Assembly (NCBI GenBank): GCA_033439685.1
Contig: JAUEDM010000006.1
Span: 2,728,001-2,792,000 of the forward strand
DNA length: 64,000 nt
Origin: Apodospora peruviana
Taxonomy: Eukaryota; Ascomycota; Sordariomycetes; Sordariales; Lasiosphaeriaceae
Direction of reading: 5' to 3'
A program made the position numbers and the translations under genes. The notes beneath the pieces were generated by a model. It was not told where the DNA came from and made no database searches. It was given only the letters and a program-made list of their open reading frames with translations. This document shows, piece after piece, positions 46,755-56,763 of this stretch (positions within the stretch are counted from its first letter, which is position 1; each line of letters opens with the position of its first letter).

Positions 46755-48846
46755 ATGACGAGCCACCTGCTCGCCGCTTCTACCACAGCACCATCATCCC
46801 CGACAATAACATCGAATGCTGGCTCGAATGCTGGCAAGCAGAGCCCGAATGGTCGCCACGATGGCGGCTTTCTTCCGCCCCCGGCTGCCCCTCTGGTGCA
46901 CGCCTTGAAGTCGCTGCACGACCTCGATCCTCACACAGGGCCCCTCGACCGGCCACATGTGCCCGCCTACGATTCCCCCTACAGTCGAAGCATACCGTCT
47001 ACTGCGCCTGGGTCACCTCGCATTCCGCCACTCAGACAGAATTCCGGTAGTCATACGCCCCGAATTCGTCCGCATGCAACGACGCTTAATATACCGGGCA
47101 TGACACGATCGAGGGTTTCACCCGATGGGCGCATTCCGGACAGAGACGTCGCGGCGAAACTGGTCATCATCATGGTGGGCCTACCGGCAAGGGGGAAGTC
47201 TTACATTACCAAAAAAATACAGCGCTATTTGTCCTGGCAGCAGCACAACACCAGGATCTTCAACGTAGGCAATCGCAGGCGTATTGCCGCTGGGGTAACG
47301 CCTAACGGGCACTCGCCCTCTCCGACATCGGCGCCCGCTGTCGATGCGCCAACTCGAGCGGCCACCATCCTCCTGAATGGCACCAAGAACGCTCCCGACA
47401 TTGTCATTGAAGATGAGCCTACCAGGTTGGATCTCAACGGGCATGCGGTACGCTCGCCAGGAGGTGAGAAGATCGACCAGTCAGCCAAATTCTTCGATCC
47501 AAACAATGAGTCGGCAGCCAAGCTGCGGGAACAGGTTGCGCTCGACACTTTGGATGAGCTGTTGGACTATCTCCTCCATCATGGTGGTTCTGTCGGTATT
47601 CTTGACGCCACTAACAGTACAATACATCGCCGGGAGCTTCTTGTGACCCACATCAAGCAGAGAGAACCGAAGCTGGGTATCCTGTTCATCGAGAGTATAT
47701 GCCACGATCAGAATGTAAGTCGAGTCTTCACAAGCCCTCTAGCCTGGCCCGCAACTAACAGGTGCTCAAAGCTCTTGGAAGCAAACATGCGCCTGAAGCT
47801 ATCTGGGCCTGACTACAAGGACAAGGATCCGGTGAAGTCCCTTGCGGACTTCAAGCAGAGGGTAAAGGCATACGAGAGCGCTTACCAACCCTTGGGAAAA
47901 TACGAGGAAGATCACGACTTGCAGTACATCCAGGTACATGAGCGTTCCTTCCCCCGTCCGTATGCATCGGAAACTAACGACCACAAAGATGATCGATGTG
48001 GGCAGAAAAGTAGTCCATCACAGGTTGAAGGGCTTCCTAAGTAGCGGCATCGCTTCTTACCTGACTACATTCAACCTGTCGCCCAGGCAAATATGGATCA
48101 CTCGTCACGGGCAGAGCGTGGACAACCAGCTCCACAAGCTGGGCGGTGACTCGGAGCTTACTGAGCGCGGTCATTATTATGGCCTGGCACTTTACAGTTT
48201 CATCACCCAGAAACGGCAAGACTGGCTGATTGACCAGAAAAATAAGGTTGCGCAGTCTTCATTCCCGCCTCTGCCAGGCGACCACACGCCCCCATATCCG
48301 GAACTCAACCAGGAGCTCGACGACAAGAACTTTTGCGTCTGGACGTCGATGCTCAAGCGCAGTATCGAGACGGCCGAGTATTTTGATGCTGACGACGATT
48401 ACGACGTGAAGGCCTGGGAAATGCTCAACGAGCTCAACGCCGGCACCTTCGAGGGTATGACGTACGACGAGATCGCCCAGAAGTACCCGGAGGAGTACCT
48501 GAAGCGGTCTAAGGATAAGCTCCAGTACATTTATCCTGGTGTCGGAGGTGAAGGCTACCTCCAGGTGATCAGCCGGCTCCGGGATATGGTGCGGGAGATC
48601 GAGCGCATCACGGACCATGTGTTGATTATCAGCCACCGCAGTGTATGTCGGGTGCTGATGGCGTACTTTATGGATTTGACGAGGGAAGATATTGCGGATC
48701 TGGATGTTCCGCTGGGGATGCTGTACGCCATCGAGCCGAAGCCGTATGGGATTGAGTTTCATGCGTACAAGTATAATGAGGATGTGGCATGGTTTGAGGA
48801 GCTACCGAATTATAAGCCGCAGAGGACGGTGGACAGGAACAACTAA
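46755..48846 (+). CDS. 6-phosphofructo-2-kinase / fructose-2,6-bisphosphatase
   Basis: Sets the level of fructose-2,6-bisphosphate, which controls glycolysis versus gluconeogenesis in the cytosol. Exons 46755-47714, 47772-47933 and 47989-48846 (introns 57 and 55 bp) give 659 aa. The N-terminal 125 residues are Ser/Pro-rich, a likely phospho-regulatory region. The kinase P-loop is GLPARGKS at 142-149, with FDATNST-type DATNSTIHRR and ANMRLKLSGPDYKDKDP. A Ser/Pro/Ala-rich insert of about 75 residues (roughly 180-255) interrupts the kinase domain, as in other fungal Pfk26-like enzymes. The phosphatase domain has the phospho-acceptor motif TRHGQS (R413-H414), NAGTFEGMTYDEI and ISHRSVCR. Having His414 and the other phosphatase residues argues for a bifunctional enzyme, unlike yeast Pfk26, which lost the key His. 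Confidence 0.95.
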
Positions 48847-50137
48847 CTGATTTTGGGTTTGATGGATTGGCGGATCGCGGGGCTGAACTGAACTGAATGG
48901 ATGATTGGTGTTGAGGGTGTTTGACTTGCTTTGTACTACTATACGTCTCTTGTTCATTGGTGTCCACGGGTTGAGAAGTTTCAAGGGTGTCCTACCGGGT
49001 ACTGGGCAAGGTTTGCTGCTGTTGCTGGTTATCATGAGGACGGTTTTTTTCGTTTTTCTTTTTTTCTTTCTATGATCTGCGGTTCTTCGAGGAATGGGAG
49101 TCAGTCGGCGTTATAGATGTTCGGTTTCTCATGTAACCTCCCGTTCGGGAGCGGTCAGGCTAGGTCTGACTTGGTTCGGGATTGGGAATTTGGCTTTTGG
49201 CATGTGACGGACGCGAGGCTTTCGGATTGAATCAACTGGATTCGAAACAATGGAAGGCCATTATCGGGTTTATGCATATCTACAAATATCACGAGGGCAT
49301 ACATGCATATAAGCGTGACTAGGTGGTATTTTTTTGTCGTTTTTGGCCTTTCAAAAAGGGCATCAGCGGAGAAACTTGACGCTTTGCAATATTTTGCATC
49401 TTTCTTGTTTCGGCGGGTGGTTTGTTTTGTCATCGGTTCTTGGAGATGGCTTTGGATTGTTTGGTTTGGATTGGTGGTTCAGTATCCATCATCATCATCA
49501 TGGCACATGATAGGTGGGGAGTCCCTACCTATATGCATATTTTACTTCGGAGAGAGGACGACGGAAAGTTAAAGCCGTTGGTGCTTTTCTTGCCTTTTGT
49601 TCTGAGGAGGGGAGTTAGGGGTAGTGGGAAATGGAATGCTGATAATCATTTCCCTCAGTCAGCGAAGGTTTTCATACCGTAAGAGATCCCATGCATATTA
49701 CAGACACTAGATAGGGTAATCATGATGGAGAAACATATTACGATTGACACACACGCAGGCACAGTATATGATGTTTAGCTGGTACGGAGGTCGACAGCGA
49801 GGCAGGCAGGCGTCTTGTCCATGTTGACTTGACGTGTGAGTTGCCCCGTCCACTTGCGAGCGTTGCTCGGATTTGAAAGTGGAATTCAGGCAAGGTATAT
49901 ATTGAACGAACGATTGAGCATTCCTACTTTGCCATACAACTGGATATTCACATACATCCACTTAGACAGATACCCCAAGGTAACAAGTGGCCACACTAGC
50001 CAATCGCTGATGCTGGATTTACCTACCTTACCTAGACAGTTTATTAGAGTGTAAGTAGAAAGATATAGGTTGTCTACATATTCCTTGAACATCAGCCGGT
50101 TTGAGTTTCATCTAAATACAATATAAATACACATACT
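48847..50137. other. Convergent 3' regions, no gene
   Basis: Tail-to-tail spacer between the PFK-2 and aldo-keto reductase genes. A short CAT tandem lies near 49490 and TACCTA words near 50020-50035. No coding frame is supported. Confidence 0.55.
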
Positions 50138-51318
50138 CTAATACATGAACGTCTTCCTCAGCTTCTCAGCTTCACTCTTCAAGACCCCTTGAACGGTAGA
50201 CCTGTCCACCGACGCTTGTGCCTCTCCCTTTAGCTCCTGTTCATATGCCCGATTAGTATCCTCCTTGAACCATGATGTAATTCCGAGGGAAGTATTAGTT
50301 AGTCCAGCAACCTCTTCCAAGCACATTCTCCAAACGTGCTTCCCCGAAGCCACGTCGTCTCGCCAGGCGAGAGCCCTCTTCACACCTTCAATGTCCTCTT
50401 TCATGTGCTGAACATTTCTTGTTCCGTTGAGAACAACAATATCCAATGAGATAAGCAAGGCGTACCAAGCCGCGGCCGGCGATATGCCAAGCACACTGGC
50501 CAGCCCGAGAACATACCATTCCTTCTTCCAAACGTAAGTGTTTGCGGTGAGCACCCAAAAGGCCTGGTACGGTGTGCGTTTCTCTAAATTGTATCCGGCG
50601 CAATCCTCGCGTATTGCATGGTCGTAACCATCTCCCAACCTGCCCATCGCCTCAACCACTTGAGCGGGCAGAAACCCATTCTGGATTACGTCGGGCGGCT
50701 GCAAGTGATTCAACGCCAGCACCGCAAGTGTCTTTTCTAGCGCATGACGATCGGTGACATTACACATGCCGATGAGGCGAATCTGGCTCGGGACATGCTT
50801 CTCGAGGGCTCTCCAGGCTTCTAGAGTCTCTTCCATGTCCTCGTACATCTCATGGAGTAGCACGCAGTCTAAATAGGGGGGCGATCCCAGATCGACTGAA
50901 CAGAGCTTAGACATAGAACTGGCGACTGATGCGTGTACGAAAGAAGAGACGGTGGAATACTGGTCGCGGAAGTTGGTGAATGCAGGGTCCAAAAGGCTGA
51001 CCTTGGTCTGGATCTAAGCGGCGGAGGATTAGTTGTCGGGGAAGACAAGGTATCAGAATGCCGCTTCTTTGAACTGACGAATAAATCACTCCGTTGAACT
51101 AGTCCTTCAGCACAAGCTCTCCGAATTCCCACGCCCGCTCCTTCTTCGTTGTAGTGTTTGCTGCTTGACCCTGTGTCAATGGCGCGGAAGCCAGCCTTCA
51201 AGGCTTCGTAGACAAGGTTGGCAGTTTGGTCTTGCTTCCAGGCTGTGCCATATATAATCATCGGCATCTTCTGATTCTGGACCCTGCTGGTGTCGAAGGT
51301 CATGTACCGGCACGCCAT
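50138..51318 (-). CDS. Aldo-keto reductase family protein
   Basis: Predicted NAD(P)H-dependent oxidoreductase; substrate unknown. Exons 51318-51079 and 51013-50138, joined across a 65-bp intron, give 371 aa. The beta-barrel start IIYGTAWKQD and all four AKR catalytic residues are visible: Asp48 (AIDTG), Tyr56 (KHYNEEG), Lys84 (IQTK, created by the splice) and His134 (VLLHE). FWVLTANTY and GISPAAAWYALLI fit the later barrel strands. The cofactor loop is less typical than in AKR1-AKR5 members, so the subfamily is not assigned. The donor is GTCAGT rather than GTRAGT, but it is the only one that restores the frame. The start is the ATG giving MACRYMTFDTSR; the frame is open further upstream, and an N-terminal extension cannot be excluded. 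Divergent from a second oxidoreductase gene. Confidence 0.87.
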
Positions 51319-52855
51319 GCTTTGGTCATTCTTGTCGCTCCAGGGATTCACTTTGCGGTGGCTGAAGACTGGAAACGACCGAGAGTGAACTATATGGGAG
51401 GCTGTAGAGGATGCATGTTTAAAAGGTTGATGGGAAAGCAAAACCTGGCATTGATTGTTGGTTGCGAGACAACGCCGAGCCCGTCTGGCCGCTTTGCAGA
51501 AGCCCAATTTAAGTGTGCTGTTGGCTGGAAGATGGATCGTTGGCCATTGGCCAAGCTGGAAGCTGTGAGGGTGGGAGCATATGAACACGTAACTATTGGG
51601 TGCTCCTGCCCTGTCCAAGCAGCCCGTCAGTTCCTGCTGGTGGAATCAAAGCCGTACCTTCTGGCCGCTCCGAGTCCCGAGGCCCGACTGGACTCCCAGG
51701 TCCGAGATGAAGCTGCAACTGATGGGCTGATTCGACTGTAAGTGGAAGCTTCCATCGTCCCGATCTGACATCTATGGGCAAGAGAGGCAATCGTTCCTGC
51801 GTGGCCACGACCACATTGGACAGTATTGGACAATATTGGACCTTGTGTTACCGGCCAGCGTCGTAATCTCCCACCCGGTGTGTCAGTCCTACCACTCGTG
51901 AGCACATTTCGTTTCCTCTGATTTGATGCTGGTCCCGTCGCGTTGTTGGAAGGAAGAATCTGAAATGTAATTCGCTAGGATTTCTCTATCCGCAAAGCCT
52001 GTAAGTCGACATGAAATGAGAAGAAATGCCGCTTACCTCAAGGCCGGCATGGGTTCTGACAGTGTATTGGAGATATAATTTAAATAATTGGTTCAAATTC
52101 GACATCCAGGTATGTAAGGTATGTATGTATGTATGTGGTTCTGACATCGCCTGTTCTAGACTCAGACGGAACTGGAAGCTTCCCACCGATATGGCAGGCG
52201 CAAATACACGGAGATGTTGTTCACCTTCCATGTCAACGGTACCTTAACTGGAGCCATTCGTACCTGCCCTACTATCGATCCATTGGGCCTGGACATGATT
52301 ATCTCGACCAGACCCGGACGCTGGAAAGGGAAAGGCCGATGGGGATGTGACGTCGTGGGATATGATATGCGGGATATGCGGGGCATCCCTGACAGCGTCG
52401 CTTCGGCAGCCGGGGAGGTTCGTCCGTCATCTGTCCGCCACGGAGCATGCATATCGACAGATCGGAAGGTGCTGACTGACCTACTGCAGCCTAGATACCC
52501 GACCCATATCATTCGCTCCGTCTTGTCCAAGTGGAGTTCGGTCCGGCACTACACAAGAATCCGCCCCGAGTTTTGGCAGAGCTGCTGTCGTGTTTGGACG
52601 CTTGTTTCGGGGATTTACCCGTAACGCCGCCGCCCTGCCCTGCCCAGACACCAGAACCACATTGGTGCCCCGCTACCAACCCCATTTCCCCATTCCCAGT
52701 TGAAGAAAAAAGAGAGGGGATAGAAGGAGGATTTGCTCTCACCAACTCGTAAAACCAACTCAAAGATCTTTACAAGAGCAAAACAAGATCTCATTTCGTC
52801 CTTTCTCCCAAACGAGTCATCGATACCGAGAAAAATCAGCAACTAAACCGTGACC
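51319..52855. promoter_or_regulatory. Shared divergent upstream region of two oxidoreductase genes
   Basis: 1.5 kb between the start codons of the aldo-keto reductase (-) and the dehydrogenase (+). It contains a (TATG)4 run at 52120-52135 and a CT/CA-rich leader before 52856. No gene is supported. Confidence 0.5.
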
Positions 52856-54146
52856 ATGGCATCAACATCGCCATTTACCGTGAAGTGGGGCATCATGGCA
52901 ACCGGGTGGATTGCCGAGAGTAAGTTCCCTTCCCACCTCATGACGATACTCAGTTGGCCTAACTGACGCCCACCACAGTGTTTACCAAAGATTTGCTCAC
53001 AAACCCGGTTTCTCGTGATGTCCATGATGTGCGCCACGAGGTGGTTGCCGCCGCCTCGTCAAGTGCTAAGGATAAGGCTGCCGACTTCCTTGCCATGGTG
53101 AAGGCACCGAGTTCGGCAAACGCATACGGTTCGTACCACGAGTTGGTGGCCGATCCCAACGTCGACATCGTCTACGTGGCCACCCCGCACAGCCACCACT
53201 TCCAGAATGCCATGCTTGCTCTGGAAGCCGGCAAGAATGTTCTCTGCGAGAAGGCCCTCACGGTGACGGCCGCCCAGACCCGTAAGCTTGTCGAGACGGC
53301 CAAATCCAAGGGTGTCTTCTTCATGGAGGCCGTGTGGACCCGCCACTTCCCTCTCAGCATCAAGGTGAGAGAGCTGGTGTCGTCCGGTGCAATTGGCAAC
53401 GTCTATCGCGTGATCGGTAAGTCGACGTTTATCTAGTGCCCTCATTACTTGCTAACGCCATGAAAGCCGATCTGTCCTTCAACAAGGACGCTGCTGACGG
53501 CAAGGTTGACTTCGCCGACTCTCACCGTATGGTAAATCCCGACTTGGCTGGCGGCGCCCTTTTGGATCTCGGAATCTACTCCTTGACCTGGGTCTTCCAG
53601 ACGCTGTACCATACACAGCCTGAAAAGGACAAGGAGGCGCCGAATGTCGTGGCAGCCGTGAACAAGTACCACACCGGAGCTGATGAGACGACCAGCGTCA
53701 TCACGCAGTTCCCTAAACACAAGAGCATGGGAATCGCGCTGACATCTCTCCGTGTCGGCACCGACGTGGATGGTCATAACAGTGGAGGCGCCGCGATCCG
53801 GATCCAGGGGTCCGGCGGTGAGATCCAGGTCATGGGGCCGGCGTATCGCCCCTTGCAGTACAAGGTGATCAAGAAGGATGGCGGAGGTAGGATCGAGGTG
53901 GTCGATTGCCCGATCCCAAGGGACGAGGAGCGAGACTGGGGTCATGGCATGTTCTGGGAGGCAGACGAGTCGGCCCGCTGCCTCCGGGATGGCAAAGAGG
54001 AGAGCGCGACGCTTCCGTGGAGCGAGAGCATCGTGATTATGGAAGTGATGGAAGAGGTGTTGAAGCAGGGAGGCGTGGCCTATCCCGAGCTCATCACGAC
54101 AGACGTGTATGACGCTCAGAGCCCGCTCAACACTGGCATGAGATGA
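52856..54146 (+). CDS. Gfo/Idh/MocA dehydrogenase, dihydrodiol/D-xylose dehydrogenase type
   Basis: Predicted NADP-dependent cytosolic dehydrogenase of the dimeric dihydrodiol dehydrogenase group, whose members oxidise trans-dihydrodiols or D-xylose. Exons 52856-52919, 52979-53416 and 53467-54146 (introns 59 and 50 bp) give 393 aa. An N-terminal Rossmann fold begins WGIMATGWIAEMF (residues 11-23); DIVYVATPHSHH is at 84-95. The catalytic motif is CEKALTV with Lys113 (the group has EKP or EKA). MEAVWTRHFP near 135 and GGALLDLGIYSLTW in the C-terminal domain are characteristic of this group. The C-terminal half is the alpha/beta substrate and dimer domain. Family is secure; substrate is not. Divergent from the aldo-keto reductase gene, so the two may be co-expressed. 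Confidence 0.92.
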
Positions 54147-55500
54147 GTCGAATGTTCATAGCTGCCTTACAACCAAACACGGTCAATTGGATGTCGTTGA
54201 ACGGAATTATGAAGTTCCGTTGCGCGTAGCTAATCCGGTTTGAAGATGTACCTACGGATCCGTATCTTTGTCAATAACCCGTACGGATTAATCCGTACAG
54301 CCGGAGTTAAAGGAGCCTTGGCACACAACTGAAATGTTATTAGTGTAATTGCGAAGCACGGACCATCCAAGATAAGATACGAGAAAATTGTTAGGGTGCC
54401 TCTTGGAGCTTCCCCGCCATGTGCCCGCCAAACAGCAAACGACAGGGAGGGCACACCTCGACCTCCACCTCAGGCAGCCCAGTCCCAACCCGACCAGGTC
54501 TTCCAACCTTAACCCAACGGCAGGCCATCAGCTCCGAACCACCGAGAGCGGTATGTGATAAGTCCAGGTGTGCATGTCATTACTAAGTACTTTTCGTCTT
54601 CTCGACTGTTAGACTAAGCTGGTTGCAAGGATCCAGGTTCCTTCTTCTCTTTCCCCAAGGCTGCCGGATCGGTATGGTGCTGTGGACTGTTGGATCGACG
54701 TGGAGAAGAGTAAGAGCAAAAAACTCTTCGATCTGTCAATCGGGCCCATCTCTACATACACACCCTCTTTCCCTGTCTCTTTCTCAGAGTCTCATTCTCT
54801 TGATCCCTCTCTCCACCGTTCGGTTCGTGTCATTGTCCCGAGCCAGAGAGGAGTCCAAAGGGGAAGGCTTCCGTTACACACCGTCACCAAGTGCGTCTGT
54901 GTATTTCCGTGTGTTTGAGTCATCATAGGGAAAAAACCTTTTCTGATTCTTGCACCTGCATACGCAACCTGATCTCTCTCTCGGTGGCCCGGTCTCCCCC
55001 CAACCCACCGCCCTATCGCTCTTTGCAGAACCGGCGGTCAAGGAACACACAACATCGGAGACGAGACGGAGAAAACGCGAAAGAAAGAGTCAGTCACTCA
55101 TAGGTGACCGACAAAAAGGGGCGGAGCCTGCAAAAACAAGTCGTCACAGCACGTACGCCGAAGTGTGTGGTGTATCTTTTGGTGTGATATCCACACCTAC
55201 CATCTGCTTCGCGGCCTGAAGACGCCCCCAACCAATCGAACACATACCGCTTTCAGAGGAGACAGGTCAGAGGTGTGAGAAATCAAAGACGAGCCCAAGT
55301 CAGGCCCCAGTTGGGACTGACCGAACTGAAACTGGAAACTGTTGCTATTGTCATATTCACCTTGACTGGCGGCCTGCATCTCCTCTCCCTTGGTTACGTT
55401 GTCGTGCATACACCGCAGCGACTACTTGCTGCACGCCTGCTGTCCTGCCCTGTTCGCCCCGTCTTGCCCCTGCCTTACCGTAACACCCTCCCCTGACGTG
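54147..55500. other. Intergenic upstream of TRM9, no gene
   Basis: Contains the palindrome cluster at 54253-54298 and a long CT-rich leader-like stretch (about 54730-55060) before TRM9. No coding frame is supported. Confidence 0.55.
54253..54298. repeat. Pair of perfect palindromes
   Basis: TACGGATCCGTA at 54253-54264 and GTACGGATTAATCCGTAC at 54281-54298 are both perfect palindromes sharing the half-site TACGGAT. They lie about 110-150 bp past the dehydrogenase stop codon. Confidence 0.9.
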
Positions 55501-56763
55501 ATGTCGCCGCCACCGCCTCCTTCATCGTCCTCTTCCCTGCCATCCGAATCAGCGGCACCAGCCGTAGCGAGACTAGTCGCCGCCGCCGCCGCCGCTGGTG
55601 GCCACGATGCAGATGCCGACGCCGACGCAGCAGCGGCGAGCGCAGAAGCCTACGAGCGCACCCATGTCCATGGCGTGTACGAAGCCATCGCGCCTCACTT
55701 CTCGTCCACCCGCTACAAGCCCTGGCCGGCCGTGGCCCAGTTCCTGCACGCCCAGCGGCCGGGGTCTGTAGGGCTCGACGTGGGCTGTGGCAATGGCAAG
55801 TACCTGGGCGTGAATCCAGGAGTGTTTATGGTTGGTTCTGATTGGAGTGGCAACCTCGTGTCGCTCGCGAGGAGTCGGTGTCAGCAACAGCACTCGGAAG
55901 GGGGAGGAGTGGCTGGAGAGGATGGAGCCCACGCCCAGGGCAGCAAGAAAAAGAAGAACAAGAAACAACACCAGCACCAGGGAGCAGCAGGTGAGGTGGC
56001 AGTCACCGTCAACAGCAGCAACAACAATACCGGACCCGTCGGCAGTGAAGTTGACAGGAAAGGATCAGTAGCCGCAGCCACAGATGTCCTTGTAGCCGAT
56101 GGGCTATCACTGCCCTTCCGCGACCGTTCTGCCGACTTTGCAATCTGCGTTGCCGTCATCCACCACATGTCGACGCGCGCCCGGCGCCAAGACGCCATCC
56201 GACAACTTCTCAAGTGTGTCCGGCCCGCCGGCGGAAAGGCTCTCTCCGGCCCTGACGATGTTGGCCGAGAGGGCACGGTGCTGGTATACGTCTGGGCGCT
56301 CGAGCAGGGAAGCAGCCGGCGTGGTTGGGACGAGGGTGGAGAACAGGATCTGCTGGTACCCTGGGTGATGAAGAAGCATCAGTCGCAGCCGAAGGCCGGG
56401 CGTCCGGGTCCAGGTCCAGGTCATGGTCCCGAGGGTAAAGCTGTCGTTGCCGGAACCGATACCGCCAATGATAATAGTAGCGGTGAGCAGCAGCAGCAAG
56501 ACCAACACCAACTGTCGGCAGATACTGTGACGACAGCGATGGGGGCCGGTGGAGGAGTAGGAGGAGGACCAGGAGGAGAAAATGACCCCACAGACAATAA
56601 CCCCAATGCCGAGAGCGTCTTCCAACGCTACTACCACCTCTACCGTAAAGGTGAGCTGGAAGAAGATGTTCTTGCGGCCGGAGGCGTAGTTGTCACCAGC
56701 GGTTACGAGAGAGACAACTGGTGGGTAGTGACTGCCAATGCCCTGCCATCACGGCCAATATGA
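55501..56763 (+). CDS. TRM9: tRNA wobble-uridine methyltransferase Trm9-like
   Basis: S-adenosylmethionine-dependent enzyme that, with Trm112, completes mcm5U/mcm5s2U at tRNA position 34. Single exon, 420 aa, against about 280 in yeast. Recognisable family parts: YERTHVHGVYEAIAPHFSST (about 51-70) with RYKPWP, SAM motif LDVGCGNGKY (92-101), GSDWSGNLVSLA, VADGLSLPFRD, the HHMSTRARR segment, VYVWALEQ, DLLVPW, and the end part FQRYYHLYRKGELE with YERDNWWV. The extra length comes from an Ala/Asp-rich N-terminus and two low-complexity inserts: a Lys/Gln/Asn-rich one (about 125-195) inside the methyltransferase fold, and a Gly/Pro/Gln-rich one (about 295-370). The ATG follows a TGA closely and is the first in this reading that fits. 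Confidence 0.93.
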   Translation: MSPPPPPSSSSSLPSESAAPAVARLVAAAAAAGGHDADADADAAAASAEAYERTHVHGVYEAIAPHFSSTRYKPWPAVAQFLHAQRPGSVGLDVGCGNGKYLGVNPGVFMVGSDWSGNLVSLARSRCQQQHSEGGGVAGEDGAHAQGSKKKKNKKQHQHQGAAGEVAVTVNSSNNNTGPVGSEVDRKGSVAAATDVLVADGLSLPFRDRSADFAICVAVIHHMSTRARRQDAIRQLLKCVRPAGGKALSGPDDVGREGTVLVYVWALEQGSSRRGWDEGGEQDLLVPWVMKKHQSQPKAGRPGPGPGHGPEGKAVVAGTDTANDNSSGEQQQQDQHQLSADTVTTAMGAGGGVGGGPGGENDPTDNNPNAESVFQRYYHLYRKGELEEDVLAAGGVVVTSGYERDNWWVVTANALPSRPI

